Positions 35,672 to 47,214 of a stretch of 64,000 nucleotides of DNA are shown here, in pieces (within the stretch, counting starts at the first letter, position 1; every line of letters begins with the position of its first letter). This stretch comes from Laccaria trichodermophora (Eukaryota; Basidiomycota; Agaricomycetes; Agaricales; Hydnangiaceae): the NCBI GenBank assembly GCA_018417955.1, contig JACTVC010000019.1:1054001-1118000 (forward strand). Direction: 5' to 3'. A program made the translations under genes and the position numbers. The notes under the pieces were generated by a model that saw only the letters and a program-made list of their open reading frames with translations, ran no database searches and had not been told where the DNA came from.

Positions 35672-37075
35672 ATGTCAACACCAGGCGCGTCAGCCCCTTT
35701 GACTTTTGTCGTCAATGAAAGGGTTCTCTGCTACCATGGACCCCTCGTTTATGAAGCCAAGGTCCTTAAGACAACAGTTTTTGACGAAACGACCACACTC
35801 ACCGGTGTCATGGGCCCTCATTACTTCGTGCATTACAAGGGATGGAAACAAACGTGGGTCCTGAAAAGTTCTGTTTTCGTTCAAATTGGACTTGTTCTTC
35901 TGTTCTTTCGATGCCGTCCTTGTAGCTTGAGATGTTGAAATTGCGAAAGAGAGAGCGAGAGGGATCGGCAGTCATATCATCTTGCCCCAAAAATCCAACG
36001 ACTAACGCACCCTTGCATCCATCGCTAGGTGGGACGAATGGGTCCCTGCTCACCGTCTCCTCAAACTGAACGAGACAAATATCCAGCTGCAAAAGCAACT
36101 TCAGGCAAGCAATGCGCCTAGTGCTCAGAGCGGTTCTACCTCAGCAAAGGTACAGAATAAAAGCGCTGCCGGAGGCTCGATCAAGGACGGGGCCAGTACT
36201 CGAGCTGGGGCAAGGAAAGACGGGACTAGAGGGACAAAGAGGGCTAGGGAGGAGGTACGTTTATATATGTCAGAAATTTTCGATTGCCCTGAGCTCCTCT
36301 CCTGTTCCGATAGGACGAGAGCAGCAGAAAGCCTGATATACGGTTCAATGTTCCAGAAATACTCAAGGTCAAACTAGTTGACGACTGGGAAGCGGTGACG
36401 AAAAACAATCAGGTCCTCAATGCCCCTCATGCTCCCTTGCTCATCTCACCATATCTTCCAGCTTGTATCACTCCCACGCAGCCCCACCGTCGCAGAAATT
36501 CTAACAAGTTTCTCGGATCACTTACTCAAGACAAAACCTCCGCAGTATTTTAAGCTTCCCTTCTTTTGTCTTCGCGAATGACTATGGTCACTAGCATCCG
36601 TGAACCAGGGCTTGTCCTTCCAACGATTCTCTCAGGCCTTCAATGCTACTTTGACCGTGCCCTTGGCGCCAACCTTCTTTACCGTTTTGAGCGGCCACAA
36701 TACGCTGAGATCCGGAAACAATATTGGACTGGTCCGAAGGTTGTTGCGGGCCAAGAGAAGGAAATGAGTCAGATATATGGGGCGGAGCATTTGCTGAGGA
36801 TGCTTGGTACGTCTTCTTGTTTCGCTTTTGGTATGGTTAATGTTGACATGCGTAGTGAGTCTTCCCAATATGATAGCTAGCTCCTCTCTAGATGCGGAGT
36901 CAGTTCAGTTGGTGCGGGACTATGTTAGCGAGTTGCTTCTGTAGGTGTTATTTCATTCAGACGGCTTCTTGTCTCACTCTATTACTCTAGATATATGGTC
37001 CACGAGCAGGAAAAGATATTTCTAACAGAGTACGAGAGTGCAAGCCTTGCATATCAGAGTATTTCGAGATCATAG
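35672..37075 (+). CDS. EAF3: EAF3/MRG15 chromodomain-MRG protein
   Basis: Exon 1 starts [20 protein letters not shown] and carries the N-terminal chromo barrel ([20 protein letters not shown]). The fold finishes in the next exon with [16 protein letters not shown] basic linker ([13 protein letters not shown]) follows. The MRG domain starts near 36340 with [20 protein letters not shown] and has [20 protein letters not shown] across an intron. It ends [20 protein letters not shown]. Eaf3 reads H3K36 methylation as a shared subunit of the NuA4 acetyltransferase and Rpd3S deacetylase complexes. The full domain pair is present and the length is normal. Confidence 0.95.
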
Positions 37076-37281
37076 ATCATTCATTCTCTTGCGACTTGCC
37101 GTTCTACGCATAATCAAGACCAAAATTTGCAAGCATTCGCTATTTAATAGGCGTTAACGATACAATTGTAAGTTTGATTTACATCAACTTTTCATTTACG
37201 AGCAGTTGCAAGGCTTGTTGCTCGTCAAGCATCCGCAGCTGTCTCCTGCTCCAGTTTGGCAATGGCACTTGAGCAAACTGA

Positions 37282-37497
37282 TCAACCAAGGGCATAGAGG
37301 ATGATTGTGGTTGGAAATACCTGAGCGGTATGGGCCTTCTTGGGGCAGTCTGCGCAATTGCAGTGGTCCTTTTCGCATGTGCAGCCAGTGCCGCTGGGGC
37401 CACAAGAGCTGGGCAGAGATTAAGAGGGCTGCTACTGTGTGGTAGATACTACTCACGCGCAATTGGTTTGGCAGGTGCAATCTCCTGGTGTAGTCAT
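37282..37497 (-). CDS. Short metallothionein
   Basis: Two exons, 37497-37457 and 37408-37282, with a 48-bp GT-AG intron (GTGAGT to CCCAG). The spliced product has 55 aa: MTTPGDCTCQTNCASCGPSG followed by TGCTCEKDHCNCADCPKK and a short tail ending in VFPTTIILYALG. Nine Cys sit in CxC and CxxC arrangements within the first 35 residues, with no aromatic residue in that part, the hallmark of fungal metallothioneins. These bind Cu, Cd or Zn in the cytosol. The hydrophobic tail is unusual. It may be real or may reflect a further intron starting at the GTATTT just before it. Upstream (37536-37588) are an AT-rich TATA-like stretch and a GACGTCA element. Confidence 0.85.
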
Positions 37498-37755
37498 TGT
37501 GTTTTCTAAAGGAACATCGATTCAGGTTTTGCGGGATTAAATATTCACGAATAGGGGTGACGTATTGTCTCAGACGCTGACGACGTCATGAGGCAATTGT
37601 GCATGACTGTGTTACATAAGCGTGCAAAAGATAGACAAACAACGCAGCCCGCCTGTTACTCAATCTGGGCACCATCAATGATCTGATTGCCCGCAAGTGA
37701 TTATGACCGCCTCAAGGCACTTTACGTATCTTCTCGTCTTCCCATCGTCGCTGGC
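37498..37755. promoter_or_regulatory. Divergent promoter of the metallothionein and the coiled-coil gene
   Basis: The interval of 258 bp contains on the minus strand ATATTTAAT (37536-37544), 39-47 bp from the metallothionein ATG. GACGTCA (37582-37588), resembling a CRE/AP-1 site, lies about 90 bp from it. Stress-type bZIP control of the metallothionein would fit, but this is inference from motifs. Confidence 0.4.
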
Positions 37756-39365
37756 ATGGCATACCAGCAGTCGCCATCTTATCAGGCTCAGCAACAACAG
37801 GCTCAAGCGCAGCAAAACGATGTCGTCTCTGGCGATCAATATCGCTACGCCTTGACTAATTTCGTCAGTTCATACGCGAGCTTCCAATCTCCAGATCTGA
37901 CCTTGTTGGTTCCGTCCTTTAGCGAATTGCCCACGAAAAGGTAGAGCAGCAAAGACTACAGTTAGAAGAGCAAGAACGGCAGGTTGCACAATTGCGTGCG
38001 CGGATCACACTTCTTGAAGGGAACCCAGGCCCTTCAACCCGGGGTCAAGGAGGCAATACCGTCGATGATTTTTCAATCAAGGTACTTACCACCTGAATTG
38101 CAAGAGGCGACTGATTTTACGCTGTATGTCGTAGAACGCCGCATCCCAGCTCGATAAATTGATCAATCGATGGGCCGCAGATGTTGTCCGAGCACCTCCA
38201 GCCCCACTCCAAGAAATCTGTGCCGCTATTCTCAATGATGTTGTTAATGGGTTGGAGGTCACCCAGGTCCAGGCGACGCCGATGCAGGTCCAATGTTACC
38301 TGCGGCACGCGATGGCTGAAACCATCTCAGAAGGAATCATCAATTGCCTCATCGTTACCAATTCGAGCGAGGCGAACGTTCAGCTAACTCGAATCCACGA
38401 GCACATATTCGCCCGTGAGTTTAGTCCTTGTGATCACTTTATTTCTCAATTGTACGTCCTGTCAAGGTGACCCTACCGTTGCTTGCGTTTGGCGTCGCCA
38501 GACCTTTTCTGCCGCCGTTGAATCATGTACGCCGGACATGTCCCTCAGCGTTCTGTATGAGCAGATACCGGAATTGATGAAGCTCCTCAACGCCAAAATA
38601 CCTGCTTCGGGCGGCGTATCTATTCTCGACTCTGCATACGCCTTCTCTCGCATGTTGCATGGCTCGGGGTCCAGCTCCAGTGATGCATTCTATCGCGCCT
38701 TTGTCCCAGAACTAGGAAGTACGCTATATCCGCGGCAGATCGAACTTGTCAAACGATGTTTGAAGAGCGAAAGAGGCGAGTTAGATCGAGTTGGAGCCAC
38801 GATTTTCCCCGGCCTGGTCAAAGTTTCAAGGGGACCTGCCTCAGTTCCGGGGCAGCCAGATGAAAATATCCAAGTGAGCTTTCTTATTCCTTTTGATGAA
38901 ACTCGATATGAATATCATTTGAAGACGGTTGTAAGGCGGGCACAGGTTATTTGCGAATGCGCAATGGGAGGTTCTTCTTTGCCATCGCAGCCAACACCGC
39001 AACCGTATCCGCAGGATAATATGCAGCAAGGACCAGCCCCTCCTTTTCCGCCGCAAGGGACGCCAGGTTTTGCTCAGACCAACATGCAAGGAGTATCACC
39101 GCCTCCCACACAATTTGCCCAAGGTGGACCTGCCCCGCCTTTTGCTCAGAATGGGATGCAGGGAGGACCTGCCCCGCCATTCTCTCAACAAGGAGGAACA
39201 TACCCGCAAAACGACATGCGGGGAGGTACTGCATCGCCATACCTTCCAAATGCCGGCGACAGAGGTGCTTCACCATATCCCCCGAATGGCATGCAAGGAG
39301 GAGTATCCCCACCCTCAATGTCAAACAATAATATGCCAATAGGCAATCAGCCAAGTTACTTCTAA
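37756..39365 (+). CDS. Coiled-coil protein with C-terminal Gly/Pro/Gln repeats
   Basis: The start MAYQQSPSYQAQQQQAQAQQ is Gln-rich. The first intron (from GTCAGT near 37866 to TTTAG near 37921) joins LTNF to RIAHEKVEQQRLQLEEQERQ, a clear coiled coil. A folded-looking middle part follows (LDKLINRWAADVVRAPPAPL, EICAAILNDVVNGLEV, ILDSAYAFSRMLHGSGSSSS, DAFYRAFVPELGSTLYPRQI). The last about 120 residues are imperfect tandem repeats of roughly 14-18 residues, each with NGMQGGPAPPF-like sequence (39020-39340). I recognise no domain; the middle part looks conserved and globular. Function unknown. Confidence 0.7.
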
Positions 39366-39458
39366 CGATGCTTATCAGTTTATACCTGTCTCTCTATATT
39401 TCTTAGTGTGTTCGATGAGGTTTTTGGTTTCTCATAATCTATTCGGGAATGTGATGGT

Positions 39459-41611
39459 CTAAACAACAAGCAATGAGGCCAAGGTTGCCTGAGTTTGAAT
39501 GACCTATGACGAACAGTTAATCGACTCAACACCAGATGCTGTTCTGATGGGAAGCACTTACGTCTAGGGCTTGCTGCACCTCTAATCTTCGCCGTGCAGC
39601 CTCTAGCCAATCGTGCAACAGTGTTTTTGCGGGGCCCTTCAGCTGATTAAGTTCTCTTGTTGCAGTATCCAGATCCTTCTCATTCAGGTAGTACTCCGCT
39701 CTTGCCAAAACACTGAGAACATCATCTCCTTCTACAAGCCCACTCCTCTTGAACCGTAAGCTGGAAAGAGCATGACTAGCAAGGTAAGAGAGAACGCCTG
39801 CATTCTCATCGGGTACAAGAGCGACCTGAGATACCTTGGGAGCTACCTCGCTCGCAAACCAGGATGCCAGATCGGCAAATGGCTCCACGCCGATGTCAGG
39901 TATATCGGTGCCCTCCAAACTCTCCAGAATCACGGTAACGACGGGATCCTCTCGCGCAGCCGACATGTGTCGAAGAACCCGAAGCTCTTCACGGAATGGT
40001 TTCCGAACGGGTGATGAGATTGCGGAGGAATTCAATGCACGGAGAGCAGACCAGAGAGCGTGAATGCGAATGTTCTCGTCCAGATAGGTCGAGTTGTCAA
40101 GAGCGATGTTTTCGAGACGTTTTATTTGGGCAGATAGTTCGTCCAGTTTAGCGAGACGGCCACCTCGCTCCTGCTCTACGCGAACCTTGATCTCACGGAT
40201 CCAGCGTCGCTGGAGCTCGATGCCTTGAGCAATAACCTCTTCTTTCAGCCTGCCAAATGTCAGGTTAGAGGAAGCAAAGTAAACGCGATTGAGACGTACC
40301 GTTCATTGATGAGCTCAGTTTGTGTCCTGAGTTCGTGATTCAACTTTTCGCGGTACGCCTGAATAAACTTCACCCTCTCCTCCTCAAAGAATCTTCTGAA
40401 GCCTTCTTCCTGACCATCAAGCTTGTCTTGTGCCTCCATCTCCAGCTCAAGAAGTCTTTGAGTATAATCCCTAGTTTGCTCGTCGAGCTTTGCCTCGAGA
40501 GAAGAACGTTCCTCTTCTTTCACTTTCTCGATTCTTTCGACGAGGGCGGCAAGATCACCTTTGGCAGACTCAAGAACGTCTGCGGCTTGTGATGCAGCTT
40601 TGGGATTCGATTCAAGGTAGGAAGCGAGGTTGTCGATGGTTCCAGCGAGATGTGTAATAATGGGCTCTGATGCGCTCAGCGAGGAGATGGCAGATGCAAC
40701 GAGGGGAAGGGTGACGGCAGCAACATCCTCCGACTCCGGCTTTGACTCCGGACCTTTAGTTTTTTCCGCCTTAGGAGGTGAAGGGCGAGAAAAGCCAGGA
40801 GGGGGTTCAAAACCGAGTGGGAGGGGAGCACTATAAACAGTGCTATCAACTTCCCTTGAGGGTGGAGATGGTGTGGAAGGAGCGACGTCTGTCGGCAAGG
40901 GTATAGGCGTCGTGCTGTCCGGGGAGTAAGGTTTGCCCGCTATGGCAAATTCAGCTCTCCGCACAAGTTCGGCCATTTCGCCGGCAAGCTGGTCTCCCCT
41001 AGATGCTTTGAGGTCCTCAGCCTTGTGGGACAATTTAATTACCTCGTCACGAATTTCCTCCTTGACATGACTGATGACAGGTTCGACCTTTGCCTTGGTT
41101 TCCTTAATGACTTTGAATGTTGCAGCCTTCGCCTCACTAGTCTTCTTCTCCGCCGCAATTTTCGCAGACTCGACAACGTCGTGTGAGCTGGGAGTACGGT
41201 TGATTGTATCGGTGATGAAACGCTGGGTTGAAATTACTGCGTTTTTGCCACCTTCGACGACGTCGTGAACCGTGAGCGTATCCCATCCATGGCTCTCAGC
41301 AAACTCCAGCATAGATTGACCTAGAGGGACGTTGTCGGAGAAGAAGTCATAGTATGTCTGATTATTAAATCCAATAAACGCGCTGCCGACGTAGAAGGTC
41401 CCGGCGAGGGCTGTGGTTGTCCAAAACACCTTCCGAACAATTCCCCTTTTCTTTTTTGGTAATGGCGATGATTCCGTGGCAAGACGCTGAGATAGAATTA
41501 GCAGGAAAATTAGTAAAAAAAGAGAGCTAGGCTCACTCGTCGAACAACGCGCACAGCTCCCCAACCAGAAATCGACGCGACCTGTCTCGAGACAGGGATT
41601 GCTCGATACAT
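39459..41611 (-). CDS. MIC60: MICOS subunit MIC60 (mitofilin)
   Basis: The ATG at 41611 gives MYRAIPVSRQVASISGWGAV, an Arg-containing mitochondrial presequence. The next exon has LPKKKRGIVRKVFWTTTALA and then the inner-membrane anchor (TTALAGTFYVGSAFIGF). A long intermembrane-space region with Pro-rich linker and strong coiled coil follows (LEAKLDEQTRDYTQRLLELE, EEGFRRFFEEERVKFIQAYR). The mitofilin signature domain comes last (ALRALNSSAISSPVRKPFRE, FKRSGLVEGDDVLSVLARAE). The gene ends after an intron with VIQTQATLASLLVV at 39459. MIC60 is the core organiser of cristae junctions. Domain order and length are as expected. Confidence 0.94.
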
Positions 41612-41896
41612 CTGGTAGCCGTCAGCCTTGGTCCGTGGGGCGTGGAGTAGAAAGCAGACGTACTCAAGCTGATGTCCGACTTTGTCCGGCACGTGAGAGA
41701 TACAAGTTCTGCTCAGCACTAAATTCTACTCATTCGAACAACCAGACCTACCCATCTGTATTACTCGAGGGGTTCAGCGCTAGTTCAGCCATGGTGTATA
41801 TCATTGCCCCGAGTCGCATTCACTCTTGTATCCTTTGGTCAATACCCTTCGTGCTGACGCGTTTTGCGGCTTTCACGAATCACAACTCCCAAGCAC

Positions 41897-42282
41897 ATGC
41901 TACTCAGTAATTCAGATACGTTGATGCTACTTGTGAGTACTTTCCTGTCTTATTGTACCCGCGTTACGTTAGAGTCAAGGGCCTTCAGTCGTATCATAGA
42001 CTGAACAAATGATACAGTCTACAGCACTAACTCAATTGACTCACAGAATTCGAACATGTCGTGACGCACTACGCGATTCTTACACGCGGCCCAGCTCAGC
42101 GTAGGTTACCCTTCATTCGATTGACTTTGAAAATTCCACGATGGAATGGAAGCAGTGAGCTTGTGTTCAGGTCGACTCGAGGTGCCGTGACGGAGGAAGC
42201 GCTGTTGAGTGCACTGCTGCCGCAGCTAATCGCCGTTGGGGGAATTTCCCACTTTGGCGAGGGTAAACCCGAGGAATGGTAA
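41897..42282 (+). CDS. Small unknown protein
   Basis: A short exon from 41897 (MLLSNSDTLMLL) ends at a GTGAGT donor near 41933. The second exon, from about 42051, reads EFEHVVTHYAILTRGPAQRR, LPFIRLTLKIPRWNGSSELV and TEEALLSALLPQLIAVGGIS. A stop lies at 42282, but a GTAAGT donor overlaps that codon. Splicing to the TTGTAG acceptor near 42366 would extend the protein by nine residues to 42394. The gene is divergent from MIC60, 285 bp apart. The sequence has the look of a small folded protein but I recognise no family. Confidence 0.45.
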
Positions 42283-42692
42283 GTTTGGTGAGATGCGTAG
42301 AGTTTACAATTGTGAGTGGTCAATGTCCGGTACACGCTCTAAACGCGCTGGTACACGCTATTGTAGGGAGGTAGCATCGAGCACGTGCCGATAGATTGCA
42401 ATCAAATCAGAATCTGGTGATCCTCTTGTTCTCCGTGGTAAATCCCTGCACATCTCAGGCTGTTCCTTACCGCATTGACGACATCGTTTGTCCCTAGGAG
42501 CTCTGCGAATCACCTCTAATCATCTTCGATAAACAATTATCCAAAACTGTCAATACTGGTCCCCCTCCATTTCATCCCTTGACACCTCTTGACATCCACA
42601 ATAGGCCAATAGCTTGTTGTTAATCGGTTGCTACTGGTCAAAGTCCCAGTATATAGCCTCCCTCCAATGCTGCGATTCGCCCCCATTCCTCT

Positions 42693-44270
42693 ATGGACGT
42701 GTTGTCCCCTCCTAGATACCAGCGATTCTCCACCAGACCTGGTCCGGTACCACTGTCTGGTTCTGAGCTCCCGCCTTATACCCGTCGGAACAGTCTCATC
42801 CAGCCAGTTGCCGTTCGCCGCGACGCCACAGAACACATATTCCAATTATCGGAAGGCAAGAGCAAACCTTGGATAACCCTCAAGGTCCAAAGCAGCGCCA
42901 AGTCTTCCAGGTCACTACCCACATTCTTTGAAAAAGAAAACATCACTGGCCAACTAGAACTTTTCGCTGAAAAGGGTGATTCGATACAAAGTATCAGCGC
43001 CACCGTGAGATTCATTTTTAATTCTACAATGCCTCTGGGACTCACCATTCAAATGCTCTAGGTTACTGGTCGCATCATCACTGGCGCGAACATAGAGGAT
43101 TCATTCGTATTCCTTAGCCAGACACTCCCCATCTGGTCAAAGTCCCCCGACACTCCCAGAGTACCTTCACCCTCAGAGGGAGCGTCAAGCTCCAAGCTTC
43201 TCGGCCATTGCTTATGGCCTTTGTCCATTTCCCTCCCAAGGGCTGTCAATATTCCCACAGGAGCCGGAGATATACGTTCCTATCGCCTCCCAGAGACTTT
43301 CCTGGAACGTCACACGAAGGTTAGCGTTCAATATGATTTATCGGTGGTCGTTTCAAGAGGCAAGCTCCGCGCCGACAACATGTCAGTTATACCAGGTTTC
43401 TCATGGTCCATTTCTCATCATATTGATAATTTTTATAGTATTAAGACCGCCTTCGGTTATGTTCCCAGCACGAGGCCTGAAGCTCCCTCACTTCTCCGTC
43501 AGCTTGTATATCGAGACGCCCTTCCACTTCCAGGTCCAAGTACAGACCCAGAAGGTTGGAAAACCCTCCGGACAGTGCCAGTTCGCGGTGTCATGTTCAA
43601 GAGTCGAAGAGTCGAAGCGAGGTGTACCGTGAGTTTGATTGCTGTGAGAAAACAGACTGTTTTGCCAACTCGTTTCCAGATGTCGATCGCTCAGCCAACA
43701 TGTTATACAAGAGGGAGCGTGATACCCTGTTATATGACATTAGAAGGGTCTGAATCACCCGTCCTTGATGTTCTCTCTGCGCCAAGTTCCATCGTCGTAT
43801 GTCTACGACGTCGAGTCAGGTTTTATAACAAGTCTTCTTCGTCAAGGAGGGATGTTGCCTGGAACGAAACGGTAGAAGACGTGGGTACCGCTATCTGGTG
43901 GCCGTCCGCTAACGCCAGAAGCGATTCTCTCACTCGGCATCTTGAAGGGGAAATCAGATTGGCGAAGGACCTGAGACCCACATCAGAAATGGGCCATTTC
44001 AGTATCTCTGTGAGTCTGCTGGCTGACGACAAGGTTATATTTGCATTACTGACCCCGCTTGACCAGTACGCCGTTGTCCTATGCCCATTCGAGGCCGCCA
44101 ATTACACTTCAGAGGCATCCGTCCTCCTTTCGGAACAGGTGGAAATTGCCACCATGTATGCAAAAGGCCCCCGGCCTCATGCCTACTCCCCTCCCGCTTA
44201 TGATCCTACTCCACGACGAAATGACGAGTTTCATGCTCCTCTAGCCCTCAACTCATTTATCCATATATGA
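42693..44270 (+). CDS. Arrestin-like fold protein
   Basis: Start at MDVLSPPRYQRFSTRPGPVP, Pro/Ser-rich. Spliced exons give a beta-rich N-terminal arrestin half (ITGQLELFAEKGDSIQSISA, VTGRIITGANIEDSFVFLSQ, GHCLWPLSISLPRAV). The second half includes KVSVQYDLSVVVSRGKLRAD, PTCYTRGSVIPCYMTLEGSE and GTAIWWPSANARSDSLTRHL, ending at 44270. The order matches fungal arrestin-N-like proteins, which often adapt ubiquitin ligases to membrane cargo. The C-terminus has SPPAYDPTP, a PPxY-like stretch (PPAY at about 44190) that could bind a WW-domain ligase such as Rsp5 (inference). Confidence 0.8.
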
Positions 44271-44598
44271 ATTCACATCTCTTTTCTTCTGACTTCGCTA
44301 ACCAATGCTTTCCATGTAACCTATTGCTATCGACGCAGCTTGACCGCGCCTGGGCGCGGTTCAGCACCACTCTTTTACCCATTGTAGCTCTACCCTTTTC
44401 CTCTCTCTTAGGACCACATTTGTACCTACCCAACCATCATTTTGTCGTTCACTCCTTTATTATTATACCAACTAATTGTATTTGATACTCTTTTTGTTAC
44501 GCCAGGTTGTTATGCCAGGGCTCTATGACTTGATAAAAGTACATTTCCGATGTGCAATGAAAAAGGAAAATATTTCGTTCATCTGGTATCAGCATCCC

Positions 44599-45674
44599 TC
44601 ATGGGAAAACTTCCCCCTCATCCACCGACATCAGTAAAAGAGACTCGAATGTCTCATCCCCTTTGCGAGAAGCTGTTCCATGCGCTCCGACGCCGTGTAA
44701 AAGGTCGTTGTCGTCATCAGGTACTAGCCAAGTGTAGGAATTGGCGCGGCGAGAAGCAACGAAGACGAATGTTGGGTCCTCGGAATCTGAGCCGAAGCGT
44801 CGCCACTCCTCTCTGCCCCTCATGACAAGAACAGGTTCGAAATTGAACCAAAGACCCAGTGCAGACCAAAAAAGGGATTCCTTTGCGAGGCTTCTGATTT
44901 TATAGGAAAAAATAATTTCCATCGCATTACCCGTGCACGGTCGAAGGGAGGAAAGGCTTAAAAGCGTCCGAAGCAGCGGGGCAAGGAGTTCTGGGAAATA
45001 AACCTAAATGAATTCAAGTGATCAATAAAACTGGGTTATTCGATATCGATGCCTACCAGATCACTACAAATAATATGCGTGGGTCCGCCCCGCGCCGAAT
45101 CCAAGAAAAATTCTGTCTTGAGTGCGTTGACGTGCTCAACATTTCCCCAGGAAAGCGGTCGTATGACCCCCACGCCGTTCGAACAGATATTCTGATAGAG
45201 AAGCGGGCAGACCTATGCCGAGGTGAAGTCCGTGAATATGGCACGCAGACAATTTTTTACAAACCTCAGGAAGATCGGTAGCGATGAAAAGATCTCGAGG
45301 TTCGAGTGTCTTGATAATACCCGAAGCAACCAGCCCAGAACCAGATCCCAATTCGATCATCGTTACAGGATGAATCCTTGCTGCGTTCGAGACGAAAGGG
45401 GGTTCAAATTTCCAGTCTGAGGGTGGAGAAACATACGCGGACAACGCGTATGCCGCCTCCCTGCAAGCGATAATAGAGTCAAAGGCGCGATCCAAAGTGC
45501 CCTTTTCGAAGATTTTATCTACCATACTCTTCCAGCGATGCCGTAGAGACGAATTGCATCCTCTTGGGCTTCTATACCGAAAAAACGCTCGCTATCGCCT
45601 TGTCGAACAACGCCGTTGAGGATAGAGGGGCGGATGTCGAGATTGTCGGGAAAATTGGGGTTTTGCACAAGCAT
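44599..45674 (-). CDS. Family 16 (METTL21-type) SAM-dependent methyltransferase
   Basis: Start at the ATG at 45674 (MLVQNPNFPDNLDIRPSILN). An intron joins AIRLYGIAGRVW to EAAYALSAYVSPPSDWKFEP. Next is the SAM-binding loop MIELGSGSGLVASGIIK near 45350, then DLFIATDLPEVCPLLYQNI. The segment THIICSDLVYFPELLAPLLR, across an intron, carries a (D/S)D(L/V)VYF-type post-motif II of lysine methyltransferase-like enzymes (PF10294). The last exon has ESLFWSALGLWFNFEPVLVM and a charged tail to 44599. Members methylate lysines on translation factors or chaperones; which one cannot be told from the sequence. Confidence 0.85.
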
Positions 45675-45814
45675 GGCAGAAGAGGTCTGCTTAGCGCCAA
45701 ACTGGCCCAAACAGTACTATCGAAATTGACTGAAAGTCAAAATCTCCGGCTCCAATAATGGCCGTCAACCGACCCTCTTAACCACCCATTCCTCTACCCT
45801 CGTTCACCCCTCGA
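45675..45814. promoter_or_regulatory. Short bidirectional promoter, methyltransferase and PMP47
   Basis: Only 140 bp separate the divergent start codons at 45674 and 45815. A small in-frame-stopped ATG at about 45758 could act as an upstream ORF for the PMP47 transcript (inference). Confidence 0.4.
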
Positions 45815-47098
45815 TGCCTGCCCAGTCAAAACCCGTTCAGCATTTGACGCCATTTGGAGCAGCTTTGGCTGGCGCTCTTGGAGGTTGCTTCAGCACTGCG
45901 TGAGTATATGTCTACCTCCTGTCGCCCTAGCTGACCCAAAAGCAGAGTTGTTTACCCCCTAGATGTGTGCGTTTTGCATTTAAATGCTTCAACGTGAAGT
46001 TTTTGACCGTTCTTGAAGTGCCAAAACAAGGATACAAGCTCTACCTGCCGACGCGAAAGGCAAGGGGAAGGGCAACCTATCGATGTTGTCCGTAATATTA
46101 CGGATATTCCACAAAGAGGGTATTATGGGGCTCTATCGAGGTTTTGGCGCGACGATGCTCAACACATTCTCAATGCGTTTGTCGTCCTTGATTTGTTGAA
46201 TTCGACGCTAATTAACTCCGACTTCAGAATATGCTTATTTCTTTTTCTACTCCTTCGTCAGGACTTCTTACATCAAACGTTTGACTTCAAAGTTGCCTCC
46301 AGGGTCCAAATTACCTCCTCTTTCGACAGCAGCTGAGCTGCTTTTGGGTGCTATTGCTGGAGGGCTTGCCCAAATATTCACCATCCCTGTCTCTGTTATT
46401 GCTACACGACAACAAATTGGCCGATCCGATAAACTGGATGGTGATGCGACCGAGCCAACAGATGATTCCTTTTTGAGTGTAGCTCGGGAGATCATCAGGG
46501 AGGAGGGCGTCACCGGCTTGTGGCTTGGAATTAAACCTGGACTGGTGCTGACGGTAAACCCTGCGATCACATACGGGATGTTCGAGCGAGTAAAAAGCTT
46601 GGTGCTTCTTGCACGGCCAGGTGGGAATGGAAAATTGTCCCCTTGGTTGTCTTTCCTCGTCGGTGCCTTGAGCAAAACTCTGGCGACCGTTGTGAGTTGT
46701 TTTTTTGTAATCACCGTAATTTTCACTCAGAACTCGCCGAGTTGTAGGTTACGTATCCTTACATTATGGCAAAAGTGCGGATCCAAGCTCGCACGGCAGA
46801 TGCAGGGGAGGACGAGCAACATCCAGGTAACTATCACCATGAGCACTCCAAGCACGTTGGTGCCCTTGATATTTTGGCTCGTGTTTGGAAACGTGAGGGC
46901 TTCGTTGGGTGGTACCAGGTGTGTCAAAGCACAGTTATGCGGGGTCCGAGACTTATCTATCTTCGAAATTAGGGAATGCAAGCCCAAATTATAAAAGCCG
47001 TTCTTTCGCAGGCGTTGTTATTCATGTCGAAGGAACAATTCGAACATTGGGCATTTGCGATCATGATCTTTGCGACCCGGTTCTCGACTGCGCACTGA
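45815..47098 (+). CDS. ANT1: Peroxisomal adenine nucleotide carrier (PMP47/ANT1 type)
   Basis: Start MPAQSKPVQHLTPFGAALAG. Mitochondrial-carrier-family repeats are split by short introns. Repeat 1 has VVYPLDV (about 45944-45964) then TRIQALPADAKGKGKG and GIMGLYRGFGATMLNTFSM. Repeat 2 has LLLGAIAGGLAQIFTIPVSV and EGVTGLWLGIKPGLVLTVNP, including AITYGMFERVK. Repeat 3 has LVGALSKTLATVVTYPYIMA, AKVRIQARTAD, FVGWYQG and MQAQIIKAVLSQALLFMSKE. The stop is at 47098. The second-repeat motif and LVLTVNPAITYG are characteristic of PMP47/SLC25A17, which exchanges cytosolic ATP for AMP across the peroxisomal membrane for fatty-acid activation. Confidence 0.9.
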
Positions 47099-47214
47099 CA
47101 TTAGAGAGCAGCTTGACATCCTATTTATACGTAAAATAGATATGGAGTGAAATTTGTACTCGTTGTGAATTGATGCCGAATGCGTGACAATGATAATGTT
47201 TCCTTAGCTCGATC

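Noticed and set aside
46268..46726. 152-codon minus-strand open frame
   Set aside because: It is antisense to the second carrier repeat of the PMP47-like gene, which has full carrier motifs.
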